From Vibrio diabolicus (GTDB taxonomy: Bacteria > Pseudomonadota > Gammaproteobacteria > Enterobacterales > Vibrionaceae): a DNA stretch of 64,000 bases. Positions 1 to 8,655 of this stretch are shown here, in pieces. The stretch lies in the NCBI GenBank assembly GCA_001048675.1, contig CCKK01000002.1, forward strand, positions 434,001 to 498,000, read 5' to 3'. How positions within the stretch are numbered: position 1 is the stretch's first letter; each line of letters begins with the position of its first letter. The notes beneath the pieces were generated by a model. The model did not search any database. It was not told the DNA's origin and saw only the letters and a program-made list of their open reading frames with translations. Both the position numbers and the translations under genes were made by a program.

Positions 1-1
1 A

Positions 2-2482
2 ATTTCTTCTGCTCGAGGAAATAAAAACGCCGTCATTTTCGGTGACAAAAAAGTCACATGGTCGGAGTTTTATAGAGAAGCATACAAAATCACGGTAAAT
101 CTGTCTTCAAAGATAGACAACAATCTTGCCGAATTATGTATGTGTTACATCTCACCGAATTGTTTAGAACTGATTTACCTGATGTCAGCGGCCTCTTCAT
201 TGAAGATACCATGTACAGGCATAGACTATACGCAGAATACGGAAAAGATCGAGTCGATGCTAACGTCAAGCAAGTGTAATATTTTAGTTGTTTCGTCGTC
301 GTACTGTATTGAAAACAATATCAATCTACAAGAACTTGCAAAACGTGTGACTATCGTTGACTTGGATAGCCAGTTGAAAAATAGCATCAACTTCTGTGAA
401 CTATTAGAAGATACAGAGAGTGAGCCGGGAGAAATCAAAGCACAACATCGCCCTTTCAGAAGTATATCATTCACTTCAGGTACCTCTGGTGTACCAAAAA
501 CAGTTGTGCGTAGTAAGTCTTTTGATGCGCGAAGATTTTCATTCTTCACTGCTCGTTATGGATTCTCTTCAGAAGATGTCCACTTGCTTGCAATGCCTTT
601 GTATCATGCTGCCGGCAGCGGTTGGTCACGCTTATTCATGCAGTTAGGTGCTACTATCGTTATCGCCAAGCCACATGACACGCTTAATATGGCAAACCTA
701 ATTAAAAGTGAATGGATCACTACAAGTGCCATGACTCCCCCACTTTTGAATGATGTGGTCACTCATTATTCTCTGGGAGGTTATGCACCGAATGATAATG
801 ATTTGAAATTTATCATTGTTGGTGGTAAACACTTTCATCCACAAGCAAAACTTCAAGCAATTAACGCTCTTGGTCCAGTAATACATGAGTATTATGGGAC
901 TACTGAGACTGGTGTTAATGCCCTAGCTGAACCATGTGACTTGATCACTAACCCTACAAGTGTTGGTCGAGCTTATGATGGTAATATAATCAAAGTAGTC
1001 GATCAGAACGGTAACGTACTACCAAACCATCAAGTAGGACGCATTGCTATTTCGAGTTACATGAACATGGATGGCTATGGAAACCAAGATTCCGAATATG
1101 TAGTGATCAATGATGATAAATACCTTATCACAGCCGAGACAGGCAAAATGGATGCTGAGGGCAACATTTATCTGAGAAACCGCGCACAAGGCGAAAGCGC
1201 TCTTAATGTCTACGAACTAGAAAACGATGTAAGACACCTTCCGGGAATCAAAGATGTGGCCATGATACCAGTCTCAAAGAACTCCGTGCTCTGTGGGTAT
1301 GCGATCAACGAAGAGTTTATTGTGGATGACGCCGAATTGGTCAGAAACATTAAGTACATTTGTAAAAAGCGCAAGGTGAGACTTGAAGGTGTTTGCCAAG
1401 TCGATTCAATTCCATATTCCCCATCAGGCAAAGTACGCAATGACGACCTGAAGCAGATGATATTGAATAAAGAGAGTGTTCAGCTATCAAAGAAACAGGA
1501 ATCAAAGCCAGTCAAAGGATCGAACATATCATTCGCCCAATTCGTAATAGCAATTCTATGTTTGCTAGGTACTGCTATCTCTTGGGGGGCTATGTTCCCA
1601 ATTGCGAAGAATGCTTTAACGACAATGGATGCAGTTCATATCAGTTTAATTCGATATGGAACAGCATCTCTCATATTTGTAGCGATGTTAACAGCTAAAG
1701 AGGGACTAGCATCTTTATTACCAGGTCGAGACTTCTTCAAACTATGGTTGTTTGGCTCATTTGGGTTCGCGGGTTTTAGTATCTTAGCTTTTGCTGGTTT
1801 GGCTCACACCAAACCACAACATGGCGCTATAATTATGGCGCTTATGCCTTTAATTTCGGCTGTTATGATGTGGACATTGAAGAAAGTAAGACCTTCGAAT
1901 TTCACTATCCTATCAATCGTTCTTGCTTTATTTGGTGTTGTACTAGTTATTACCAAAGGAGAACTTTCAGCACTATCAGGTGGCAGCTTATTTCCAAGCT
2001 TGGTTATTCTTGCGGGAGCGTTTTGTTGGGTGACTTATACACTGGGCGCGAGTTACGTAACTGGATACTCAGTACTACGCTATACCGCGTTATCCTGTTT
2101 CTTTGGTGCACTAACCATCGTATTAGTTGCGTGTGTTACCAACTTCGTTGGAATCACTCACGCGCCTTCGTTTGACCAGGTTCTAGCAGTTAAATGGGAG
2201 TTGATATACTTGATTACATTTGCTGGTGTGATTGCAGTTTTCTCTTGGAACCACGGAATAAACACTTTAGGCCCAATCAATGGCGTGTTGTTCATCAACA
2301 TGGTACCAATCACAGCTTTTGCTATTGGCCTATTAAGAGGTGAAACAATCACGAATACTGAGATTTACGGCGCAGGTATTACTATCCTAATCCTGGTGCT
2401 GAACAACATTTACAGTCGTTTATCATCAAAACCTAAAACTGAAGGTATAAGTCGCTTCAAGGTACAAACAGCTCAAAGCTAA
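2..2482 (+). CDS. Adenylate-forming ligase (AMP-binding) fused to EamA/DMT exporter, 5' partial
   Basis: The open frame runs in from the left edge, so the true start lies outside the window; the first visible ATG (140) is internal because the residues before it already read like an ANL-enzyme N-terminus. The first half shows the AMP/ATP-binding loop (SFTSGTSGVPK), the YYGTTETG core, an aberrant TAETGKMD where TGD is usual, and the C-terminal YSPSGKVRND segment with the catalytic Lys. From roughly residue 470 of the visible protein the sequence becomes ten hydrophobic helices typical of EamA drug/metabolite exporters. The family normally activates a carboxylate as acyl-AMP or acyl-CoA; the fused exporter suggests coupling of activation to export of a product, which is inference. 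The substrate is unknown. A strong terminator follows and a LysR gene converges on it. Confidence 0.85.
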   Translation: MSSARGNKNAVIFGDKKVTWSEFYREAYKITVNLSSKIDNNLAELCMCYISPNCLELIYLMSAASSLKIPCTGIDYTQNTEKIESMLTSSKCNILVVSSSYCIENNINLQELAKRVTIVDLDSQLKNSINFCELLEDTESEPGEIKAQHRPFRSISFTSGTSGVPKTVVRSKSFDARRFSFFTARYGFSSEDVHLLAMPLYHAAGSGWSRLFMQLGATIVIAKPHDTLNMANLIKSEWITTSAMTPPLLNDVVTHYSLGGYAPNDNDLKFIIVGGKHFHPQAKLQAINALGPVIHEYYGTTETGVNALAEPCDLITNPTSVGRAYDGNIIKVVDQNGNVLPNHQVGRIAISSYMNMDGYGNQDSEYVVINDDKYLITAETGKMDAEGNIYLRNRAQGESALNVYELENDVRHLPGIKDVAMIPVSKNSVLCGYAINEEFIVDDAELVRNIKYICKKRKVRLEGVCQVDSIPYSPSGKVRNDDLKQMILNKESVQLSKKQESKPVKGSNISFAQFVIAILCLLGTAISWGAMFPIAKNALTTMDAVHISLIRYGTASLIFVAMLTAKEGLASLLPGRDFFKLWLFGSFGFAGFSILAFAGLAHTKPQHGAIIMALMPLISAVMMWTLKKVRPSNFTILSIVLALFGVVLVITKGELSALSGGSLFPSLVILAGAFCWVTYTLGASYVTGYSVLRYTALSCFFGALTIVLVACVTNFVGITHAPSFDQVLAVKWELIYLITFAGVIAVFSWNHGINTLGPINGVLFINMVPITAFAIGLLRGETITNTEIYGAGITILILVLNNIYSRLSSKPKTEGISRFKVQTAQS

Positions 2483-2497
2483 TTTAACTTTCACTAA

Positions 2498-2525
2498 AAA
2501 AATGGCAGGGTACCCTGCCATTTTT
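2498..2525. terminator. Bidirectional intrinsic terminator
   Basis: A perfect inverted repeat centred on GGGTACCC has 14-bp arms once the flanking A and T runs are included. It lies between the convergent ligase-EamA and LysR genes and would end transcription in both directions. Confidence 0.9.
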
Positions 2526-2535
2526 ATGCGTAGCT

Positions 2536-3390
2536 TTACAGTTCATTCTTAAAAATTTTCACCAACTCTTCCATGACAAGCTTTTTTGGTGTGGACATTG
2601 AGGTCTTCTTCGAAGTGAGCATCCATATCTCTCGAGTAATAGGTGTCTCTGGTTCAATCGTACTCAATGAATTCGAACTAAGTGCTAGTCGCGGTAAAAG
2701 TGCAATGCCGTAGCCATGCTCTGCAGCTTTCTTCTGAGCGGATATTGTATCAGTTTGGATCTTTATAGCCTTAGTACCGAACTTTTCAATCAGGAATTTA
2801 CATTCTTTCAGATGACTGAACTCGGCGGTGTAAGTAATGACATTTACAGGCTCACCGCTAACCGAGCGTTCTATCCAGTAGTCAGTACCGCACAATACAA
2901 ACTCTACCTCACCTAATTTCTTGCAAATCGATTCACCCTTTTCAGGAAGATCCAAGCGCAATGCGATATCAGCTTCTTTCTTTGCTATATTCACGTTTCG
3001 ATTTGATGTATCAATTTCAAGTCTCAGTTCGGGAAATCGTGCGTGTAACTTCTTCAAGTTTTCGATGACAAAATGTTCTGCCAAAAACGGAACCATAGAA
3101 ATTTTAGCATTCTGCTTAAATTTCGTTACAGGAGAAAGTGACTCGGATAGACTGTTGATTTTATCTCTTAGGTCAACCGAACGGTCGTATAAAAGCTTGC
3201 CTTCAATTGTTGAGGTAAATCCATCATTTGTACGGTTAAATAGCTTCAGTTTTAAAGAATCTTCCAATCGATCTATACGTCTCGAAACTGTCGCATAATT
3301 TACGTTCAATCTATGAGCAGCTGTACTTACTTTGCCAGTCTCATAAAGCACTAAGAAAAACTTCAAATCATCCCAGTTACTATTGTTCAC
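2536..3390 (-). CDS. LysR-family transcriptional regulator
   Basis: A 284-residue protein with an N-terminal winged helix-turn-helix (WDDLKFFLVLYETGKVSTAA, then TVSRRIDRLE at about residues 30-40) followed by a substrate-binding-like effector domain. Length and layout are standard for LysR regulators, closest in style to the group that starts WDDLKFFL and lacks long N-terminal extensions. It converges on the ligase-EamA gene and has a long non-coding region upstream, so its target cannot be read directly from position. Regulation of the neighbouring exporter fusion is possible but is only an inference. The ligand is unknown. Confidence 0.88.
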   Translation of the reverse strand: MNNSNWDDLKFFLVLYETGKVSTAAHRLNVNYATVSRRIDRLEDSLKLKLFNRTNDGFTSTIEGKLLYDRSVDLRDKINSLSESLSPVTKFKQNAKISMVPFLAEHFVIENLKKLHARFPELRLEIDTSNRNVNIAKKEADIALRLDLPEKGESICKKLGEVEFVLCGTDYWIERSVSGEPVNVITYTAEFSHLKECKFLIEKFGTKAIKIQTDTISAQKKAAEHGYGIALLPRLALSSNSLSTIEPETPITREIWMLTSKKTSMSTPKKLVMEELVKIFKNEL

Positions 3391-4125
3391 TTATTTTCCC
3401 TTTGCTTAACTTTTTAACGAATCCGTTTTTAGATTGTACAAACTACCATTATGTTACAAAACAGTCACTAAGAACGGATGAGAGCCTACTTTAACTGACG
3501 AAATGAATCGATAAACGTGCTGCAGTACACTATGAGATGAGCGAGGGTTTTTAAAGTATGTTCGCAGGAAGTTTATAGAGGTAAGTCACTCTACAAATAG
3601 GTAACTGATGTGAATTTTTCGGTAGTTCTTTGTTTATTGGTTTATCAGAGTTACACAACACTTTGCGCGAGGGTTCGCACAGCATGTTTCAATTAGAATT
3701 TGGTCGTCAGGCTATTCCCTGAAGCCATTAACTACGATTTGTCTGAAATAACTTATCTTAAGACAACTGTTTAGTGCATAAGCACTAAACGATTTTTGTC
3801 CATCTTCGAGCTAGCTGATGTGGCTAGCTCAGATCTGCCCCTAAACAAGTTATAGCCATGTATTGTGACGAGAAAAATCTGTCGAAATGGCCGAAGAAAA
3901 ACTAATTGTACAGACTATTTATGGAGATTTTCATGTTAGTTGTTTCAGCCCGTTATGAACTAGGTTACTAAAAGTATACTAATTGTATTCAATCTTCAGG
4001 AAACTAAAATATACCGGTAGACGTTCTCAATTAGGGACCACTCGTGCACCTATTCGATGTGCGTATTCAAAAACTCTGAGTGACGTTATTATTACCATTG
4101 CTGATAAGTTACGTTACTTCTCAAA
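3391..4125. other. Long intergenic region between lysR and hxlR
   Basis: About 735 bases without a convincing gene on either strand. It holds a perfect 9-bp hairpin (3769-3790, arms GTTTAGTGC/GCACTAAAC) followed by GATTTTTGTCC, and the 23-bp operator-like sequence at 3963-3985 upstream of hxlR. The hairpin plus TTTTGTCC tail loosely resembles the left part of the island-boundary repeats further right. Confidence 0.6.
3963..3985 (+). promoter_or_regulatory. Putative HxlR-regulon operator, copy 1
   Basis: First of four copies of a 23-bp sequence beginning GGTTACTAAAAG and ending ACTAATTG. It contains the interrupted dyad AGTATACT. It lies about 155 bases upstream of the hxlR start, as expected for autoregulation. 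Assignment to the HxlR protein is inference from co-location. Confidence 0.65.
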
Positions 4126-4140
4126 ATGACGCGGGGCTGT

Positions 4141-4506
4141 ATGAAAGCAAAAGTTGAAGTTGACCCAAAAGGGCGTAAGAGCGTTGTTGATGCTTGTACC
4201 GAGCCTTGCGCGATCGAAAAAGGCATGAGGATTTTGGGTTCAAAATGGAAGGGCTCGATTATCTACCATCTGAAAGATGGCCCTGTGAGATTCAATGATC
4301 TTTCAAGAATGTTAGGCGGTGCAAGCAAGAAGATGGTCGACCAGCGTCTAAAAGAACTAGAAAGTGAAAACATGGTAATACGTCGTGTACTCAATGAAAA
4401 ACCGCTGGCAGTCAGTTACGAACTCACCGAGTTTGGGCGCAGTGCGTTAACGATTCTCGATGAGTTGAGAAAATGGTCTGAAAGCAACAATGTGCAGCTA
4501 AAATAA
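4141..4506 (+). CDS. HxlR-family redox/electrophile-responsive regulator
   Basis: A winged-helix HxlR protein of 121 residues from ATG 4141; an in-frame ATG at 4126 is also possible, and neither start has a strong ribosome-binding site. The core GSKWKGSIIYHL and RFNDLSRML segments match the family helix-turn-helix. Cys19 and Cys23 (CTEPC) lie just before the first helix; the conserved N-terminal Cys in this position is the redox or electrophile sensor in members such as YodB, CatR and QorR. The downstream neighbours are peroxiredoxin, thiol oxidoreductase, AhpD-like and quinone-reductase genes, which fits an electrophile-sensing repressor. A copy of the shared operator sits upstream of it. 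Confidence 0.85.
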   Translation: MKAKVEVDPKGRKSVVDACTEPCAIEKGMRILGSKWKGSIIYHLKDGPVRFNDLSRMLGGASKKMVDQRLKELESENMVIRRVLNEKPLAVSYELTEFGRSALTILDELRKWSESNNVQLK

Positions 4507-4544
4507 CGTGAGCAGCATTCATCTATCTCTCACTTTAACCTAAC

Positions 4545-4570
4545 AAGGCAACCAAAACGGTTGCCTTTTT
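4545..4570. terminator. Intrinsic terminator after hxlR
   Basis: Stem AAGGCAACC/GGTTGCCTT with a five-base loop, then a T run. It lies between the convergent hxlR and peroxiredoxin genes and could act in both directions. Confidence 0.85.
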
Positions 4571-4588
4571 GTCTTTCGAACTGGAGGT

Positions 4589-5128
4589 TCAATAGCCTAA
4601 TGTGCCACGGATAGGGTAGTGGTTTTCTGGGTTACGAATCCATGCCAAACCTCGGGTCAGTGCACCGAGCTCAGGTCTGACAAACGGGTTATTGGACAGG
4701 TCAACCACGTGTAAGTTGCCGTGTTCATTGATCACAAACAACCCCGGCTCTGAAAAGTTATGGTCGGTTTCAGCTTCGGAGCGTGGTAGCGATATGTAGA
4801 GCCCCAGAGTCTTCATTTGTTGCTCAGTAAGACCATAGGCGATTGGAAAACTGATATCGAGCTTTTCTAGGTGTTGCTCCAATTGTTGCTTCGAGTCAGC
4901 AGAGACAGCCAGAATATCAACGCCCGCCTCACTAAAGGCCTGCTTATAGGTCTCAATCTCATTGAGGTACTTGGTGCAAAGTGGACAGTGTTTGCCACGA
5001 TAGACAAACACCGCTTGCCATGTTGCATCACCTTGAGGTTGACCTAGCTTGACTTTGGTTCCATCAAGCTTTGTTGCCTCTAATGTAGGAAAAGCGTCAC
5101 CCGCTTTGAGTTTTTGTGAGTATGTCAT
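4589..5128 (-). CDS. AhpC/TSA-family peroxiredoxin-like protein
   Basis: A thioredoxin-fold protein with the active-site stretch YRGKHCPLC (CPLC), followed by a typical AhpC/TSA body (VDILAVSADS, then SFPIAYGL). The family reduces hydroperoxides using a peroxidatic Cys. The open frame extends to a GTG at 5152, but ATG 5128 is preceded at the right distance by AGGAG and is preferred, giving about 179 residues. It follows the frnE-like gene on the same strand, but an operator copy lies in the gap (5192-5214), so it may also have its own promoter. Its neighbours suggest a role in peroxide or quinone stress. Confidence 0.85.
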   Translation of the reverse strand: MTYSQKLKAGDAFPTLEATKLDGTKVKLGQPQGDATWQAVFVYRGKHCPLCTKYLNEIETYKQAFSEAGVDILAVSADSKQQLEQHLEKLDISFPIAYGLTEQQMKTLGLYISLPRSEAETDHNFSEPGLFVINEHGNLHVVDLSNNPFVRPELGALTRGLAWIRNPENHYPIRGTLGY

Positions 5129-5191
5129 CTCGGCTCCTGGGATTGAGGTCACAACGAGTTTAAAAAAGATATGCCACTAAAAAACAAGTTG

Positions 5192-5214
5192 CAACCAGTA
5201 TGCTTTTAGTAACC
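5192..5214 (-). promoter_or_regulatory. Putative HxlR-regulon operator, copy 2
   Basis: Reverse-strand copy of the 23-bp sequence, with three mismatches to copy 1. It spans the gap between the FrnE-like stop codon and the peroxiredoxin start and touches the stop codon. It implies separate control of the peroxiredoxin gene. Confidence 0.55.
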
Positions 5215-5870
5215 TAGCTTTGATTTGTCTGAGCCATTAACTCAGTTAAGATCTGTTTGTAGCCTTCTACGGGATGCGCCCCTGAAACACCATGTTCTCT
5301 ATTGAAAATCACCGTTGGCACACTCGACACGCCCATTTTTTGCCATTGTTTCTCTGCACTGCGGACTGAACTGCGTCGCTGTTCGTCGTTTAGCCAGCGC
5401 ATTCCTTCTTCTGGGTCAAGGCCGACAGAGGTGAGCTCTTGCTTAAGAATTTCAAGGTCAGAGACGTCTTTCTGCTCACTGAAAAAGGCGGTAAATAAAC
5501 GCAATTTTAGCTCGGTTTGCTTGCCCATACTCCTGGCGTAATCGAGCAAAAGGTGAGCGTCAAATGTGTTCACCATCTTCATTTCATCAAAGTAGTTAAA
5601 CTTGAAGCCATGCTCCGCACCAATACTGGCGATACGAATACGCGCGTTCTTACTTTCCTCTGCGCTACTGCCATATTTACGAGCAACGTGCTCTCGAAGG
5701 TTTTCACCTTCAGCAGGCATATCAGGGTTCAATTCAAAAGGCTGCCACTCAATATCGATACGATCTTCAATGCCAAGCTGTTTGATAGCCTCTTTTAAAT
5801 GGTTATATCCGATGATGCACCACGGACAGACAACATCACTAATAATGTCGAGCTTAATGGTATTATTCAT
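5214..5870 (-). CDS. DsbA-family thiol oxidoreductase, FrnE-like
   Basis: A 218-residue protein beginning with a beta strand and the motif DVVCPWCIIGY (CPWC active site), then a helical insertion and the cis-Pro segment SSVPTVIFN near residue 185. This is the FrnE/2-hydroxychromene-carboxylate-isomerase branch of DsbA-fold proteins, which lack a signal peptide and act in the cytoplasm as disulfide oxidoreductases. It lies in the same-strand run mdaB, ahpD-like, frnE-like, peroxiredoxin. A perfect 12-bp hairpin separates it from the upstream gene, so its mRNA level may differ from that of the first two genes. Confidence 0.87.
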   Translation of the reverse strand: MNNTIKLDIISDVVCPWCIIGYNHLKEAIKQLGIEDRIDIEWQPFELNPDMPAEGENLREHVARKYGSSAEESKNARIRIASIGAEHGFKFNYFDEMKMVNTFDAHLLLDYARSMGKQTELKLRLFTAFFSEQKDVSDLEILKQELTSVGLDPEEGMRWLNDEQRRSSVRSAEKQWQKMGVSSVPTVIFNREHGVSGAHPVEGYKQILTELMAQTNQS

Positions 5871-5883
5871 ATCAGTTACCTAC

Positions 5884-5920
5884 TCAAAGCACTGTGCTCA
5901 CGCGGCAAACAGTGCTTTGA
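5884..5920. other. Intercistronic hairpin
   Basis: Perfect 12-bp arms (TCAAAGCACTGT and its complement) around a 13-base loop, in the gap between the ahpD-like and frnE-like genes. No T run follows on the transcribed strand, so an mRNA-stability or partial-attenuation element is more likely than a full terminator. Confidence 0.6.
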
Positions 5921-5946
5921 TTTGCGTTTGCTATCTTTGACTGAGT

Positions 5947-6513
5947 TTAACGTTCGTTAGGATGCGTCCAAGCAAACTTCTGGAATGGCGCATCTGGCTG
6001 AGTGTGTGCCAATGCGTTAGTGAAGTTTGAGATAAGCTTAGCAGATAAGCCAGTCAGCACTTCCAGCGCTTGACGTTTAGTAAATCCAGCGTCGAAGAAT
6101 GCTTGCAGTTTTTCATCACCGATATGACCACGGTTATCAAGCAGTGCCTTAGTAAAATCATGCAGTACTTGTAGCTTCGGATCAGGAATGGCGGTACCTT
6201 CACGCAATGCTTCAATCACGTCATCTGGCATTTTGCCGGCCTTCATCATCCATGTATGACCAGGAACACAGTAGTGACAGTTATTTTCAAAGTTTGCAGT
6301 CATAAAGACCACTTGTTGCTCCAATGGACTGAACGTTGTGTTTTTCATAAACAGGTCAAAGACCGTGTTGTAAGCTTCGTAGGTAGCCGGGGCTTCAGCA
6401 AGAACCGCGTGCAAGTTTGGTAGCATACCGAAGCCTTTTACTGACTGATCGACCAGTTCTTTAGACTCTTCAGGAGCCGTTTCTGCAGTGTAATAAGTAA
6501 ATTCAGTACTCAT
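5947..6513 (-). CDS. Carboxymuconolactone decarboxylase/AhpD-like protein
   Basis: A 188-residue all-helical protein with the AhpD signature E-N-N-C-H-Y-C-V-P-G-H around residues 78-88. In alkylhydroperoxidase D the two Cys and the His form the peroxidase centre. The closest style is the YciW/AhpD-like group often found next to quinone reductases and HxlR regulators. It begins 10 bases after the mdaB-like stop codon and is probably co-transcribed with it, with an AGGAGG-type ribosome-binding site before its start. The likely role is disposal of hydroperoxides or a reducing partner function; the actual electron donor cannot be read from the sequence. Confidence 0.87.
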   Translation of the reverse strand: MSTEFTYYTAETAPEESKELVDQSVKGFGMLPNLHAVLAEAPATYEAYNTVFDLFMKNTTFSPLEQQVVFMTANFENNCHYCVPGHTWMMKAGKMPDDVIEALREGTAIPDPKLQVLHDFTKALLDNRGHIGDEKLQAFFDAGFTKRQALEVLTGLSAKLISNFTNALAHTQPDAPFQKFAWTHPNER

Positions 6514-6523
6514 AAAAACCTCC

Positions 6524-7108
6524 TCAAAAGTGTGCGTCTAGGTGCGCTTCAAAGCGAGCAAAGTCGTTCTCGATGTCGGCGTTTTTCATCACGTCGTAGC
6601 ATGCAAAGGTTGGCAATGCAGTCATACCAAAGAAGCGGAAGTTTGCGTGCATGTGGAACATCAAATCATCCACACTGCGACCTTGGAATAAGTATTCGCT
6701 ATCATCATTAAATGACTCTTCTGGTGCATTGAATGTGAAAGACAGCATGTATTTGGTATTGGTACGAGTGCCGCCTGTTCCATAATTTTTCTTTGGCTCT
6801 TCCGGCGTTCTGCCATCAAAGGCACACAGCGCACCACCCATCCCCGCAGTGAATACTTCATCCATGTATTTCTTGAAAGACCATGGAATCGTCATCCAGT
6901 TGACAGGTGACTGTAGGATCACTCGATCTGCCCATTCAAAGTTCGCCAGTTGCTCGTCAACGACGATGTCATCTTGCATTGTCACTACGCGAACTTCGTG
7001 GCCCTTTGATTCTAACTGGGTGCGAGCTTTCTCAACTAAAGCCGCATTGAGTTTGCCTTCAGAAAATGGAGATGGTTCGTGTGCGTTAATGATTAGAACG
7101 TTACTCAT
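6524..7108 (-). CDS. mdaB: NAD(P)H:quinone oxidoreductase, MdaB-like
   Basis: A 194-residue flavodoxin-fold protein: N-terminal [19 protein letters not shown] phosphate loop, the middle [17 protein letters not shown] segment, and the glycine-rich [11 protein letters not shown] region typical of MdaB/Kef-type quinone reductases. Enzymes of this family carry FAD or FMN and reduce quinones by two electrons, avoiding semiquinone radicals. It is the first gene of the minus-strand stress operon. A copy of the 23-bp operator lies about 90 bases upstream of the ATG, so quinone- or electrophile-induced expression through HxlR is likely (inference). Confidence 0.87.
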   Translation of the reverse strand: MSNVLIINAHEPSPFSEGKLNAALVEKARTQLESKGHEVRVVTMQDDIVVDEQLANFEWADRVILQSPVNWMTIPWSFKKYMDEVFTAGMGGALCAFDGRTPEEPKKNYGTGGTRTNTKYMLSFTFNAPEESFNDDSEYLFQGRSVDDLMFHMHANFRFFGMTALPTFACYDVMKNADIENDFARFEAHLDAHF

Positions 7109-7197
7109 GATATTAACCCTTCAATATTTGGATGTTTACCGAGCGAATAATGATTTCGCTGTGTTGCGGTTTATTATGGTTACCTACATTACGAGTG

Positions 7198-7220
7198 CAA
7201 TTAGTTAACTTTTAGTAACC
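7198..7220 (-). promoter_or_regulatory. Putative HxlR-regulon operator, copy 3
   Basis: Reverse-strand copy of the shared 23-bp sequence (AGTTAACT in place of AGTATACT), placed to control the mdaB-led operon. It sits in the divergent region together with copy 4. Confidence 0.65.
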
Positions 7221-7315
7221 ACCTTTAAGAACGATTAAAATATGGTTAAGTGTATGTTTAATATGGCTTTAATTTTTTAGATTGGAGTGGGGACATGAAT
7301 GGGTAGGTGATGAAA

Positions 7316-7338
7316 GGTTACCAAAAGTATACTAATTG
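7316..7338 (+). promoter_or_regulatory. Putative HxlR-regulon operator, copy 4
   Basis: Forward-strand copy differing from copy 1 at one base, about 75 bases upstream of the ltrA-like start. It puts the LtrA-family gene under the same putative control as the redox genes. Confidence 0.65.
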
Positions 7339-7412
7339 AAAATATTGGTGGGGTTACCATACTGAACAGAACATGCGGCTTAGCGCAGTGATTTTGTAAA
7401 GGACGTAACTTT

Positions 7413-8625
7413 ATGGATTTAGCCAAGAAACATCCATTATGGCGCAAACCCAAGCATCATCTGGATGCGGAGAGCAGCAGTGATCATGTGCACTGGATTG
7501 AGTCTTTTTTACGATTTGGCTCATGTGGTATCGATTTTCGTGCTGGGAAATTACTTAAGTCATCACCTTGGCTTTAGCGGATTCGCCGTTTTTGCGTTGC
7601 TATTTATCATTGTTTGGTTTGCATGGTTTGACATCAGCCTTTTTAACTCGATTTATGTCAGCACTGATGTACAACACCGTTACATTATGGCAGCGCAGAT
7701 TGTCACCATTATGATTATGTCATCCGCTATCGTGCATATTGGTGGCGCAGGGTGGATGTACTTTGCGGTAGGTTATGCGCTCAATCGAGCGATAATCTCG
7801 CTGCTCTATTTTAGGGCCAAAACGGTAGAAGAAAGTGAAAGATGCCTACCAAGTCATATGTCTAGAAGCTTTGCTATTGCTTCAGTCATCTTTTTAATCA
7901 GCGCGTTCCTGTCTGCGCCATACAGTTATATGGCCTTTGCAGTAGGCATGCTGGTTTTAGCAGCGTTGTATGTCGCTCCGAGATTGGGTGCACTGAACAA
8001 TAAGCGCTTCTTACCACGCTTTGGACATATGGCTGAGCGCTTTGCGCTGCTTTTATTGATTGTTGCAGGTGAAGGCTTCTTTAAGCTTGTTATCACCCTT
8101 GCGGAAAAAGGCATTGATGATGTGGTTGGCGACGTATTTGTTAACTACGCGTTTGGCGGCCTATCAATTTTCGTATTGTGCTGGACATATTTTGACTTTG
8201 TAGGCAATGGTAAGCCGCGCGACAACGCGCCTAACACATTCATTAAGTGGACGGTCTCTCATCTGCTTTTGATGCTGTCTGCGGTCACGATAGGCGTCGC
8301 ATTGTCAGCAGAGGTCAAAATAGGTTTTATGGATCAATACCCGTTCAAATATGCATTGATAGGCTGTTTGGGCTTAGCAACTTACCTGTATTGCTTACTT
8401 AAGATTCAAAATGTTATCGAGCTTCGTACCGCCCACCGATTTGCTACTGCGAACGTTCGCTACTTTGGCATCACGCTTTGCTTCGTGACCTTGGTTATCG
8501 TGCCATTTGTTCCTTCAATCGTGGCTAACCTTCTATGGGGAGCGGCCTTGTTCTCTCAGATCCTGATCCCGGTGAGAACCGCATTTAAGACTCTGACTCG
8601 AGAGGCGAACCAAGCACTCGATTGA
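7413..8625 (+). pseudogene. LtrA-family membrane protein, frameshifted near its N-terminus
   Basis: The family N-terminus (HPLWRKPKHH, then HVHWIE) is encoded from ATG 7413, while the rest (FYDLAHVVSIF onward) lies in the next frame. Removing one T from the T6 run just after 7503 joins them into one protein of about 403 residues with a dozen or so membrane helices, the normal length of low-temperature-requirement A proteins. The first ATG in the second frame is 7465, which would delete the conserved start. A ribosome-binding site (AAGGACG) precedes 7413. The function of LtrA proteins is poorly known. Here it follows an operator shared with the quinone-stress genes and lies 30 bases before a K+ channel gene. 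Whether the indel is real or a sequencing error is open. Confidence 0.8.
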
Positions 8626-8655
8626 GCGTTTTCGTCTTCAAGGTAGCTCGGCTAA

